In this document: one piece after another, positions 1-11,400 of the stretch
Layout of the letters: each line of letters begins with the position of its first letter
How positions within the stretch are numbered: position 1 is the first letter of the stretch
Assembly (NCBI GenBank): GCA_008477525.1
Contig: SPDT01000005.1
Span: 4,836,001 to 4,900,000, forward strand
Direction of reading: 5' to 3'
Source: Hypomyces perniciosus
Taxonomy: Eukaryota; Ascomycota; Sordariomycetes; Hypocreales; Hypocreaceae
Length of the DNA stretch: 64,000 nucleotides
Program-made: the position numbers and the translations under genes
The notes under the pieces: generated by a model
Told to the model about the DNA's origin: nothing
The model's database searches: none
Seen by the model: the letters and a program-made list of their open reading frames with translations, nothing else

Positions 1-406
1 TTTAACTTTATTATCTTAGCGATATTCTTTAATAATATATACTTTTTACTTTACTTAATAGCTTCTGCCTATTTAATAAATCTTAAATACTATAATTAAT
101 TTAAAGGTAGATCTTTATATTATATATACTATATAAGGCAGTTAAGTAAGGTTTTCGCTTACTACTGTTTATATAGACCTTGTAAACCTATTACTGCTTT
201 CTATTATTATCCCTCTTTTTAATATTATAACTGAATTGCTATATCTATAACGATATAGATATATAATGCTAGGATTAAGTATACCCAGGGAAGTATTTCT
301 AAGGGAAAAGGTCCTACAGGTTCTCCTGGCCCTCCTAGGCCTATATTTAATAATATATAAAGTTAATAGATTATATTTATATATAGTTATTCTATTAATA
401 ATAAAT
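1..406. other. AT-rich RIP-degraded flank, no gene
   Basis: AT-rich sequence with stops in all frames. It resembles the RIP-mutated repeats that follow but matches none of them by eye. Bases 402-406 (TAAAT) are the left target-site duplication of the Copia element that starts at 407; the right copy is at 18541-18545. A short, less mutated patch at about 290-345 is Gly/Pro-codon rich, but no ORF can be built from it. Confidence 0.6.
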
Positions 407-559
407 TATTAGGTTAAGTAGGCCGGGGCCCTACCGCTTACCGGCGCTAAGGAGCTTTTATCTGCTATATAAACAGATATAAACTAATATATATACTATA
501 TAAATAATATATTAGACTATATACACGCTTATAAAGCGCCTATATATAGCTTTTTCTTT
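407..559 (+). repeat. Partial 5' LTR of outer Copia element
   Basis: Matches the first ~155 bp of the intact LTR at 18275-18540, from TATTAGGTTAAG to the AGCTTTTTCTTT block. It stops where the LINE begins. After the LINE (6479 on), the sequence is internal Copia DNA and not the rest of the LTR, so the LTR was already truncated before the LINE inserted. Confidence 0.8.
547..559. repeat. LINE target-site duplication, left copy
   Basis: TAGCTTTTTCTTT, identical to 6466-6478. It lies inside Copia LTR sequence. Confidence 0.85.
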
Positions 560-3500
560 TAAGCTTCCCTCCTACACCTACAGGTACCCTACCTTTTAGG
601 TGCCTACTTACTAAAATTCGCAACCTCTTAACTAGCTATTAAGAAAAACAAGTTCAACAACACTCCCTTGCCCCTTTTAGGCATATAGAGAAAGATGGCG
701 AATACTATTAGACTCTAAGCGAACCAGGGACAATTAAACCTCGCTGCCGCAGGGCGGGCAGTAATCCAGCGACTTAAGAAGGAGAGTACTCTTTTAATCC
801 TAGGATAAAGAGGGACTATAGTCCTCCTGCTTACTCCCAAGAAATGCTGTATCGACGACAAATGCATCGAAACTAATATCCCTAGACTTAATTTCGGTTC
901 TAATATAAGACCTAGTATCTCTCTTTTTTTAAAGGGGATTTAGGAAAGCCTCTCTTCCTCCCTTTAAAGTAGGCTAATAAAAGTACCCGCCTTTAATAAC
1001 AGTAAACAGTTTACTATAACTTATAAAATCTTTACTTAAATTAAAGAAATTAATATAATTTAAAAAGTTAAATAGAAAGTTTTATTCTTAATAGCCTAAA
1101 CTATTAATAACTGCCTAGCTAAATATTAAAGAAAACACTATCTCCTAGCCGCCCTATAAGTAAATAAGGCGTTTATTAATACTTTTAAAGGCCTCCTCTT
1201 TTTAAGGGCTTGTATAGACTTTAAGAAATTAAATAAGAACCCCTCTCCAGCCTAACTAATAACTATACAGCCAGTTAGTAAAAAGACCTACTAAAATATT
1301 AAGCAATAATAAATTAAACCCTACCCTTTAACTTAAACTGACCTAGGCGCTTTACTAGCGACTAATAGCTTAAAGTAAATTATATAGGCTATAGTCGCGG
1401 CTATAGGCATAAATAAAAATCCTTTAATATAAGGAAAAGGAAATAAACCTACCTTTTAAAGTAATGGCGGGCTAGCCTTTATTACTTTTAAAAATAAATA
1501 AAAACAGATAAAAATTACTTTAAAGACTAATAATAGGATCTTCCTTTAGGTCCCTTTAGACTATAGCTGGAAGAAAATTACTGCTATTAGCGCTAGGTAA
1601 AAGGTTATTAAAATTGGCAACTTTAAAAGCGAGGATATTACTTACTTTTAAAAAGTAAAGTCTAGCTTTATACTTTAAATTAAAATAGAAGATATTAAAA
1701 AAAGGATCCTTGCTTTAGCCTTAACTGCAGAGGCTAATAGCCTAAGGATTAAAGAAGCGCGTATATAGAAGAGCTTCTTTATATACAGTATCCTTAAATA
1801 CTATATCAATACCTTAAATACCTCCCTTATAGATACACTAATCCCGATTAAAGCTAAGGCAAATGCTAAGTTTAAAGAACCTTTAGTTTTCTGTTAAAAG
1901 GCCCCCTTTAGTGAGACTATTAATATTTACTACTACTTTATCTTATTTAAAAAAGATATTAAAGTAGGATTTAAACTTTTCAGCTATTTAACTTTAGTAG
2001 AACTTTAAGTCTAGAAAGCCTAAATAACTTAATATAATAAATGCCTTAGCTTTTATAACCTTTAAAGGTATATTAAAACTATATACTATAAGAAATACAG
2101 TAAGCTTGCCTTTTAATATATTAATAAAAATAGGAACTGCAATAACTTTACCTAATACACTAACTGCCTTAAACCTTATTAATCTAATACTTTAAACTGC
2201 TATATATACTTAATTATTAAAAATAGTGTAAAAGTATATACTATTAAAGAATAATTTAAAAGCATTAAAGAATTTAAGACTTAGGAATTTTAAAAAAGGA
2301 ACCCTGCCCCCCCTGCCCTTAAGCTTAGACTTAGCGCACCTAAAGGAGGAGCTCTTTAAGCCGCCTTGGCTAGATCTTTTACTGCTCCTAGGGCTTAAAT
2401 TTAAAGACCCCCCCCTTTAAACAAGACAGTACCCCCTGCCTTTATAATAAAGCCCCCTTAAAATAAGATTGACTTAATAAATATTTTTAATAGTTTATTA
2501 AAGGAAAGCTTACTGGCCTGCTCTGCAATAAAGGTTACTGATCTTAATAACTTTATAGATAATGCCTTAAGGGAACCCTTTAAGGGAGATAAACCTTATA
2601 AGTTTAACTTATAAATAATAGACTTTATTAAAACCGCTAAAAGAACTTTAGCCTAAGAATCTTCTAGGCTAATATAGGAAAAAAAGGAAAGTATTATAAT
2701 ATAGCCTTTTTATTAGCCTAAAAAAACAGCTTTAATATTATATTAATTTAAAAGCTATAAACCCACTAAAACGCTATATTATCTAAGAGATAAATAAAAT
2801 CTTACTTTAGCTTTTAAATATTTAACCTATTTAATAATTAAAAGGAGACTAGACCCTTTATCTTTATATATATTAAAAAATTATTAAATTTATTATATTA
2901 ATAACTCTCGCTTTTAGGATTAAAGAGTGATTGCATTTACTAGGTAGAAGTCTGCAGCTATATTATTATTAATGTTTACTATAAGGCTTCCTTTAATACT
3001 GTAACAGAAACTTTTAAAAGGTAAGGTTAACCCCCTTTAAATTTAATTATTGCAGGAGACTTTAATGTAATATATTAAATGTGGCAGCCAGGCTAAGTCC
3101 TAGATACTGCAGGCAATAGACTGGCTAAATAGGCGGATAAATATAACCTAGCCCCCACCTTTATAAATGCCTTTATAAAAGATTCCGGGAAGTATATTAA
3201 CCTTGTCTTCTTTAACTGCCCTATATTGACAACTATTGCAAGAAACTTAAATATAGGCTTAGACTATTATATAGTTACTATTATACTTTTAAGCCTTACT
3301 AGGCTAATAGTTGGTGCAGGAAAGAAATATATCCCTTTTAAAAATTTACAGGAGTTTAGCCAGCTAATATATATATATGCCTGGCTCCTCCTAGAAGTAA
3401 ATACAATTAACCTAATTAAAGAAGACCTAAACGCAGTAGTATAAGTACTTTAGAGACTTTTTGCAGACTATATATAATTAGCAGGCAAAAAGAGATATTA

Positions 3501-6465
3501 AAATAAATATAGTGCCCTTTAATAGGATAAAGACTGCTAGATAGCTTACTTGGCTTTTATTATAGCGTTTACTAGGACTAATAAATAGACTAAGGTAAGG
3601 AAGATACTGTATAATATAGTTAAATATAAGAAATGCAATTACCGGGATAAAGTTATAGCTGAAGCTAGCCTGGGCAGGGGTATTTAGTAGGTGGCTAAGT
3701 AGTATAAAGCTATAGACTAGTTTTAACCCCCCCCTTTAATAAATAGTAATAAGAGTATTTTAAACCTTAGGGAGTAAGCGGCCTTTTTTAAAGAATACTT
3801 ATTATAGTAAAAGGGAGTAAAAAAAGATATTAAAAACTTATAGGAACTGCAGGCATTAAAGAACCTTTAAATACTGTAAAATAAAATAGTTATTAAGGAG
3901 GAGGTAAAAAAGGCTATAATTAGAGTAGGGAATACTGCGCTTAGTGTAGATAGTATATTAATTGCCTTTTTACACTATATATAGCCTGCTATTAAAGAGT
4001 TTATTATAAACCTTTTTAAAGGCTATTTTAAGTTAAAGTATTACCCCCTCCCTTTTAAAAACGCTAAAGTTATTATTATTCTTAAGCCTAATAAACCTAA
4101 CTATATAGATTATAAAGCCTTTAAGCCTATCTTACTATTATCCTATATAGGAAAAGGCTTAGAGAGACTGTTTGCTAAAAAAGTATCCCTTTTAGTATTT
4201 AAATATAAGATCCTTTTAAAGTAATACTTTAAGGCCTTTTTTAAAAGAGCAGCTATAGACCTAGTTGCCTGTTTAATTTATAATATTCAAGTTACTTTAA
4301 GTAAAGGGGAGGTTATAACCCTTTTTACTTTTAATATCTTTAAGGCCTTTAATATTATTATAAAAAATAAATTAGTTTTATAGTTTAGATAATAAGGCTA
4401 GCCTGTCTAGTTTATAAAATAGGTAAAGTTTTTTATAAGTAATAGAATTATATTTGTCTGTAAAGGAGATAGGATTAGCCTACTAGACCTTGCCTTTAAG
4501 TATAGTACTTTATAGGGGTCCTTTATCTCCTTTATTATATTAATACTATACTTTAGTATAATCTTTTAATTTAGAGATTAATGGTCTTGCTTTAGGTATA
4601 TTAATAATATTGCTATATTTATTATAGGCAGGTTTACTTAAAAGACAGTTACCTTTATATAGTAGGCGCTTAATAAAACGCTAAAGTAAGGAATAGAGAA
4701 CGCAGTATCCTTTAATTATATTAAGGCTGAATTGCTGTACTTTTACTATATAAGAGGCTAGATATATAAAAAAGGCATTATAATAAAGGGAAAACTAGTT
4801 TAACTTAAAAAGGATATCTAGTAGCTAAGGGTTTATTTTAATTTAAAGCTCTCTTTTAAAAAGTATATAGAAACACTTGTAGGCAAAGTATATAAAGTCT
4901 TTAACTTCTTTAGGTTATTTAATAAAACTTAAAAAGGCTTACCTTTTAAAGCTATAGTATAAGCCGCGAAAGCCTATATTTTCTTTATTACCTTATATAA
5001 GATAAAGGTATAATAGCTAGGGCATAAATAATAATTATAAACTGACTTTAATAAGCAGGTAAATATAAGAGTGTTTAGCTTAGTAGATAAAATAAATAAA
5101 GCCTTTAAGGCTGCAGTAAAGGCAGTCCTTTTAGTCTGGAAGACTATAAGTATTCCTATTTTATATAAAGAGTTAGGGGTCCCCCTAGCTAGCGTTGCCT
5201 TAGCCTAGGCCTGATTTAGGTGCGCAGTAAGATTTGTAGGACTAGATTAGGACTACCTAATTAGTTAATGTATTAACAAGAAACTCCCTCCTTGGCTGCT
5301 ACAGATTAAGCTTTAGTATACCGCCGCCCTAATTGGCAGGACTATTAAACCTATACTTTTCGCTAAAAAGTCCTTATATATTTTCCCTAATCCTAACTTA
5401 AAAGGTATAGGCAAATTAACTGCAGTAAGGAAATACCTAGAGATAGTTAAGTCTCTCCCCCCCTACTTAATCCTAGCCTACTTTAATAGGTTTTAAATTA
5501 AAGGGAATATAGGCTAGGGAGCAGTTATTTATTATAAAGTAAAAGTAACTATAGATACTAGACGCCTTAATAATACAGAGGTCTATAATGCGGAGGTATA
5601 GGCTGCCTTAAAGGTTATAGAGCTAGTAGTTAAGCGTATAAAGGAAAACTGTATAATTTAAATAGCCTACCTTTTCCTAGATAACTTATTGGTAATTGAC
5701 AGGCTGCTTAATAAGCCCCCCCTTTTTATATAAAGAGTGTATATATACTTCTAAAAACTAATATAGAGTATCTCGCCTTATAGGACCTTTATTTTATAGG
5801 TTCTAGGATATAAAGATATTATAGGCAATAAATAAGTTAACTGTTTAGCTAAATAAAGCGCGGCTTTCCCTGCTGCGCTATAAAATTAGGCTATAATTAT
5901 ATATATTAGAAGATAGATTAAGGAAAAAGTTGCGGAGGTAAGGGAATAAAACTGGCTTGGCAAGACTTTAGGGGGCTATAAACGATAGGGGCTTAAAGCC
6001 CCAGCTTCCCCCTTAAAACTTAAGCTCCTACGCCCTATCCTTTACAGGCTCCTGGCAGAAAGATCAGGATATAGGGACTTTTAAGAATACTATAAACGCT
6101 TTGGGCATGACAGAGAGTCTGTCTGTAAGTGCAGCGAATTAAAGAGATAAGGCCACTTCGCGGAATATAGAATAGTTAAGCCTTTCCTTCCAGATATCCC
6201 CTTAAGAGAGACCCCCCTCTTTTACCTACTTGGACCTATAGGAAGTAAGGCTTTCCAGAAACTAGTAGAGGAAGCGGACCTTTATAGCCCTCCCCTGGCG
6301 GAAATAAATTAATATTACTTAGATTAACCCTCTTTCCTTTATAAATTGAAACTCAGTGAACAGCGGCGCAAGCCGCCGGCTCTTAATGTCCTATTGCCTA
6401 TAAGGGATTTGTGTAACTAGCTTACTTAATGGACGTAAATAATAAAACAAACAAATAAACAAACA
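560..6465 (+). mobile_element. Tad1-like non-LTR retrotransposon (LINE), full length, RIP-dead
   Basis: The element is 5.9 kb and flanked by a 13-bp duplication, TAGCTTTTTCTTT, at 547-559 and 6466-6478. Read through RIP stops, it shows in order: a gag-like ORF with Cys/His zinc-knuckle remnants around 2120-2230; an apurinic-type endonuclease with the AGDFN motif at 3052-3066 and a following Trp-Gln-Pro; a reverse transcriptase with the KP-K...KPILLLS fingers region at 4075-4140; the palm motif at 4597-4611, now Tyr-Ile-Asn-Asn; and an RNase H domain with an N-A-E-x-x-A-A-L signature near 5585-5615. The 3' end has an A/C-rich tail (about 6440-6465, AATAAAACAAACAAATAAAC) instead of a pure poly(A). 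The order gag, EN, RT, RNase H fits the fungal Tad1 group. No intact ORF remains, so it is not autonomous. Confidence 0.85.
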
Positions 6466-6478
6466 TAGCTTTTTCTTT
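6466..6478. repeat. LINE target-site duplication, right copy
   Basis: TAGCTTTTTCTTT, identical to 547-559, directly after the A/C-rich LINE tail. Confidence 0.85.
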
Positions 6479-9400
6479 ATATAATAGTAAAAAGTAATAG
6501 AAAATTAATATATAATCCTTTAATATTATAATATAATTTAAAATAGCGTTAATATTTATAGTTAGGATATTTAGGCTTAAAAGCACTTAAAGTATTTATA
6601 AAGAATATAAAGAATATATATATTAAAGGAACTATATATATAAATTATAAGGCTTATACTTTTATATATGTAAAATAGGTTATTTTTTATAGATTATTTA
6701 ATAAATAAATATTAAAATTATTTTTTAAAGTGTATTAAGATCTTTAAAACTATCTTTAAAGCTATAATAAAGATAACTGGCTTTTAATACTTAAAGAAAA
6801 ATATACTATATAATTATATATATAGCTTGTATTAAATAAGAAATAAAAACCTATTTTTAATACTTTTTTTAACTTTATAAGTATAGTAAAGATATAATAT
6901 AATATCTCTATATATTTCTTTAAGTAAAATAATAAAAAAGCTATAATTGTAGTTAAAAATTTATTATACTTTTAGATTTAAGCTAATATAAAGGGTATTA
7001 TTTTAAAGTTTACCTTTCTTTATATATATAGGCTAAATAGTATTTTAAAATAGGTAGGTTAAGAAATTATAAATAAATTAATTAAAATACTAAAAGCTAT
7101 AAGTCTTTTAATTAATTTATAGCTAAAAAGTATAAAAGCTGCAGTTTATATTATTAATATAAATCCCATATATAGCCTGAATATAATATTATTTATTAAT
7201 AAATTAAAATAATAGTTCTGTAACTTTATATTTCTTTTAATAAAAAAGCCTTTTATAGATTTATAGTTAAATTAAAGTAGGCTTTATATATATAGCTATT
7301 ATATTTATATATTTAATAGAGACTATAAAGCTGGCTAGAAAAAGAGAGAATTTAAAATTAAGCTTAAAAGGCTAATTAAATATTTTATTACCTATATTAT
7401 ATATAATATATATTATATTTAATTACTTTATTTAATAAAGGTGATTATTATAAAGAATATATAGTTTAATAAAATTAACTTTTTTAATAATAATAAAGAG
7501 ATTACAGATCAGCTATTTATAGCTAAATTAAATAAAGTATTTAATAAAGTTAAAGAAAATAAATTAAAATTTAAACTTTTTTTTATATATATTCCTATAG
7601 TAAAAGATACCTTTATAAATAATATAAAAAGAAAAGTATACTTTTAAAGGTAGTAGAGATATAAAGTATTAAAGATTATTTTATAAATACTTTAAATAAA
7701 CTATTAGCGCATTTAGAAAAAACTTTTAATCTTTAAATATTAAAGGTTACTTTACAATAATTAATCTTTATAGATAATATTAATGCATTAATAGGAACTT
7801 TAGGCAATATTTTAATAAATAATTTACCCTTTTTTATAAAAAGGGATATAATAAAAAAATAGCTTTATATATTAAAAGTATATAATTTAATAAAAGAGGA
7901 TAATTTATTAAAGTTAAAAGTAGATTAATATATAAAAGACTTGCCTATTTTTATAAAAAAAAGTAAACTTTTAAAGAAATATTAACTAATAATCCTTTAA
8001 GCAGTAAATTAATAGTTAATATTTATAGAAATATAAGACTTTAAAGGAAACAATTTATAAAAAGGGCTAATAAATATTTCCTAGTATATAAAATTAAAAT
8101 ATATACTTTAAATACTGCTTTTAAAGATAATAAGCCTAATATATATTTAATAATTATTAAACTTTTTAATTTAATACTATATTAACTATTATTTAATTAA
8201 TAAAAGTTAATAAATAATAAATTAAAAATATAAAAATAATATTTATTATTTTTAATATAGTAATAAACTATAAATCTTTTTCTTAGAAAAGTATAGCTTT
8301 TAATAAATTAACTATTTATTAAAAGGATTTAGCGAAACTGCCAAAAAACGAAAAAAAAGCTTATAAAATACCTATTTAAAAATAAATTTAAATAAACTGC
8401 ATATAATAAAATTAATTCTCTATATATAAAAGGGACCTAGTAAAAGATATTATATTTAAAAGTAATAATAAAGTTATAACTACTATATTAAGTTTTTACT
8501 TATAAATTTAATTAAAATAGAAGTTTAAAATCCTATAAAGCTTATTTTATAGTCTATAAGGATTTATAAAAGTATTTTACTATAAAAAAATATATATAGC
8601 TATATTAATAGTATATTTCTTTTTTATATTTATTACTTTTATAGCAAGATTTAGCTTTAAGTTAAAGTTATATAATATTAAAAATACTTTTTTTAATACT
8701 TTAAAAAATATAAATTTAAAATTAGTTATATATAAACTCTTTAAAGGTTTTAAATAGCCGAATATCTATCTAAAGCTTGAAAAATCTTTATTATATTTTA
8801 TATAAATAATATTTTAATTATATATTATTATAATAATAAAGCTTTTTATATTAAATTATTAAATACTTTAAAAGTAAAATATAAACTTTATAGTAAAAGA
8901 GATATATAATAGTTTTTAAAGATTAAAATTACTTAAAACTATATAAAGTATAGGATATACTTTTCCTATATAACCAATTTTAAGAAAATTGCAAAATAAT
9001 TTAGGTTTAATAAAAGAATATACCTTTTTATAATTTTAATACTTATTATAAAGCTTTAGAAAAGTATATTATAGGCTTTAAAAGCAACTATTAAAATATA
9101 TTAAAAGAAAGTAAAATTAATATTTTATATTGCTATTATAATAAAGCCTAATATAGTTTATAGCACTTTAACTTTATTATAATTTTTAATTAATTTTAAT
9201 AAAAAGTACTTTAAAATAGTTAAGTAACTAATTTACTATTTATATATATAGTATTTTTTAACTTTTTAATGTAAAAAGAGAGGAAAAATATAAAGTTTAA
9301 TTGCTTTAAGTAATACTTCTTTTACTAATAATATAAATATTTAAAGATTATTTTAAAGGTATTTTATTATATTTTTCTTAAGCTTTCCTTTATAGAATAT

Positions 9401-9550
9401 AATATATTAAAATACTATTAATATATTTATAATAAAAGCTAAACTATTTACCTTTACTTAAATAGTAAAAAAGGCTATAAATTTATATTACTTTTTTTAA
9501 AAAAAAATTTTAACTTTAATGCTAATTAAAATATTAATTATAATAATTAA
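6479..9550 (+). pseudogene. Copia pol remnant (integrase and RVT_2) of the outer element
   Basis: Read through stops, this encodes the Copia integrase core and a Ty1/copia-type reverse transcriptase. The clearest stretch (about 8660-8770) reads YNIKNTFFN...LKLVIYKLFKGFK, the degenerate form of the canonical DVKTAFLNG...EEVYMxxPxGF segment. It aligns with the reverse complement of 11440-14640 in the nested copy, beginning at the counterpart of about 14640. It therefore lacks gag and protease. Base composition is extremely AT-rich and every long frame is broken by TAA/TAG. It is interrupted at 9555 by the nested Copia copy. Confidence 0.75.
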
Positions 9551-9555
9551 TTAAC

Positions 9556-9821
9556 TGTAGCGGAGCGCAGTATAGCTATATAGAGTATAGAGAGATAGGA
9601 AATAAAGCTTGATTCTATAAAAGAGAATATACTATAGTAGCCTCGCTATATATACATATAGCCAATACAAAGAAGAAGCTGTATATAGGCGCTTTATAAG
9701 CGCCTGTATAGTTTAATATATCGGTTATACGATATATATATTAGCTTATATCTGCTTATATAGCAGATAAAAGCTCCTTAACGCCAGCAAGCAGTAGGGC
9801 CCTAGCCTATTTAACCTAATA
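9556..9821 (-). repeat. 3' LTR of inner Copia element
   Basis: 266 bp, TGTAGCGGAGCGC...CCTAATA on the + strand. It is the same orientation and length as 16478-16743, with many transitions between them. Bases 9822-9830 (TACCCCCCA) are the complement of the polypurine tract. Confidence 0.88.
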
Positions 9822-11400
9822 TACCCCCCAATTAATAAAGCTATTCCTAATACTTTATTAACTACTATCTTAATCTATTTATAGTATTATAATTAACTAG
9901 CCGCGCTTTTAAAGTCTCTTTTATTTAATTAAAAGCTCTTTATTGTAAATATATATTAATATTCTATTATAGAGGTGAAAGGAATATAAATACTGTAGCT
10001 ATTATTAATCTATAATAATAAAAAGTTAAATAATAAAGCTCCCTAAATAGGTAAATTAATTTTAAATAGCTAGAATAGGTATATTAACTACCCCCTAGCT
10101 TTATTCCTTACTCTTCTTCTTTAATTATTAATATTATTATTATTAATATTAATATTAACAGCAATATAGCTCCTACTATAAATATTACAGTTTTAACTAA
10201 TCCCCTTTACACTGTATATTTATTAATTAACAGCAAAATTGCAGAAAAAGAATACTTTATTAATAAAGTATAGTTATAGTTGCCCCTTAAAGGTAGCTTG
10301 TTGCAGTGTTAGTCGCTTAGCTGGCTAAGCGGCTACACCTATTACTGCTCTTACGCCAGCTTTTATTCCAGCTCCTGCTTTTGCGCTAGCTCCTGCTCTA
10401 GCTCCTACTCCTGCAGTAGCTAGTCTAGCCTAGTCAAGGGGTACTGCAGCTTTTACCGCTTTTAACGCGCGCTGTACTGCTGCTATTGCAGCTGCTTATA
10501 AAGCGCGCTTTACTGTTGAGGCAGCTATTACTTTTACTCTAGCCCCTGCCCTTATTGCCGCTACTGCTGCTCTACTGGCTGCTCTTACAGTTATTCCTAC
10601 TGCAACTACTCTTATAACTGCCTCTACCTCTACCTCTATTACTGCTACTGCCTCTACTATTATACTATTATCCCCTTTTTATAAAGGCTATTTAAAGTTA
10701 ATAATTACTAATAAAAGAGACTTCTATTAATATATTTCTATTACCCGCTTTTAGCAGTATATTACTTACTTTAATAGTAATTATTAATATACCCTTTAAT
10801 AAGCTTTTCTTTAATTTACCTATATTACTTTATTTAATTATATACTCTATAGTTATTTAATGCTTATATTAATTATATATTAGCTTTTTTAAGCTATAAA
10901 TAAAAAAGATAATTAAGTAAATATATTCTTTTTTCTTTATACACTTATAAGTTTATATAATTAAATAGTAATTTAATATAAAAAGTATTGCGCCTTTAAT
11001 TTAACTGATTAAAAGAAGAGAATTTAGTTTACTTGAAAAAGGCTATTACTTTAAGCAGTAATAATAATAATAATAATGCCTTTCGCGTATAAGTGTATAA
11101 AAGCTAAAAAGCTTTTAGAAAATAGTTATTGCAGTAATAGAATATACCTTTATAGCTAGCGGCCTATAAGCTAGAATTAACCAGTTTCCTATATTTTTAT
11201 ATATTCTATTTCAGTAATTATATATTTATTAAATTTAATAATACTTTAAAATACTTAAAGCACTGCTATAATAAACCTTTAATAAGCCTATTAATAGGTA
11301 TAAAGTTAATAAAAAAGTAAAAAACTATAAATAATCCTTTTTAATATTCCTATTAAGGTTATATATTTTATATATTAATATAATATAAGCGAGTATTAAT
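9822..11400 (-). other. Region between pol and 3' LTR of inner Copia element; possible decayed third ORF
   Basis: About 1.6 kb that is not pol, shared with the outer element (16749-18274, opposite orientation). In the sense direction it holds an Ala/Val-rich stretch made of GCN/GTN-type codons (about 10640-10300 on the - strand), followed by a hydrophobic run ending in Lys-Glu-Glu-Glu and a stop (about 10190-10110). The hydrophobic run is in a different frame from the Ala-rich stretch and AT-rich RIP sequence tends to look hydrophobic, so a protein is possible but not shown. Confidence 0.45.

Noticed and set aside
3226..3444. 72-codon ORF as an independent gene
   Set aside because: It lies in the endonuclease part of the LINE and is only a gap between RIP stops.
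10110..10190. Transmembrane envelope protein in the Copia 3' region
   Set aside because: The hydrophobic run is in a different frame from the Ala-rich stretch, and AT-rich RIP sequence yields Ile/Leu codons by default; reported only as a possible third ORF.
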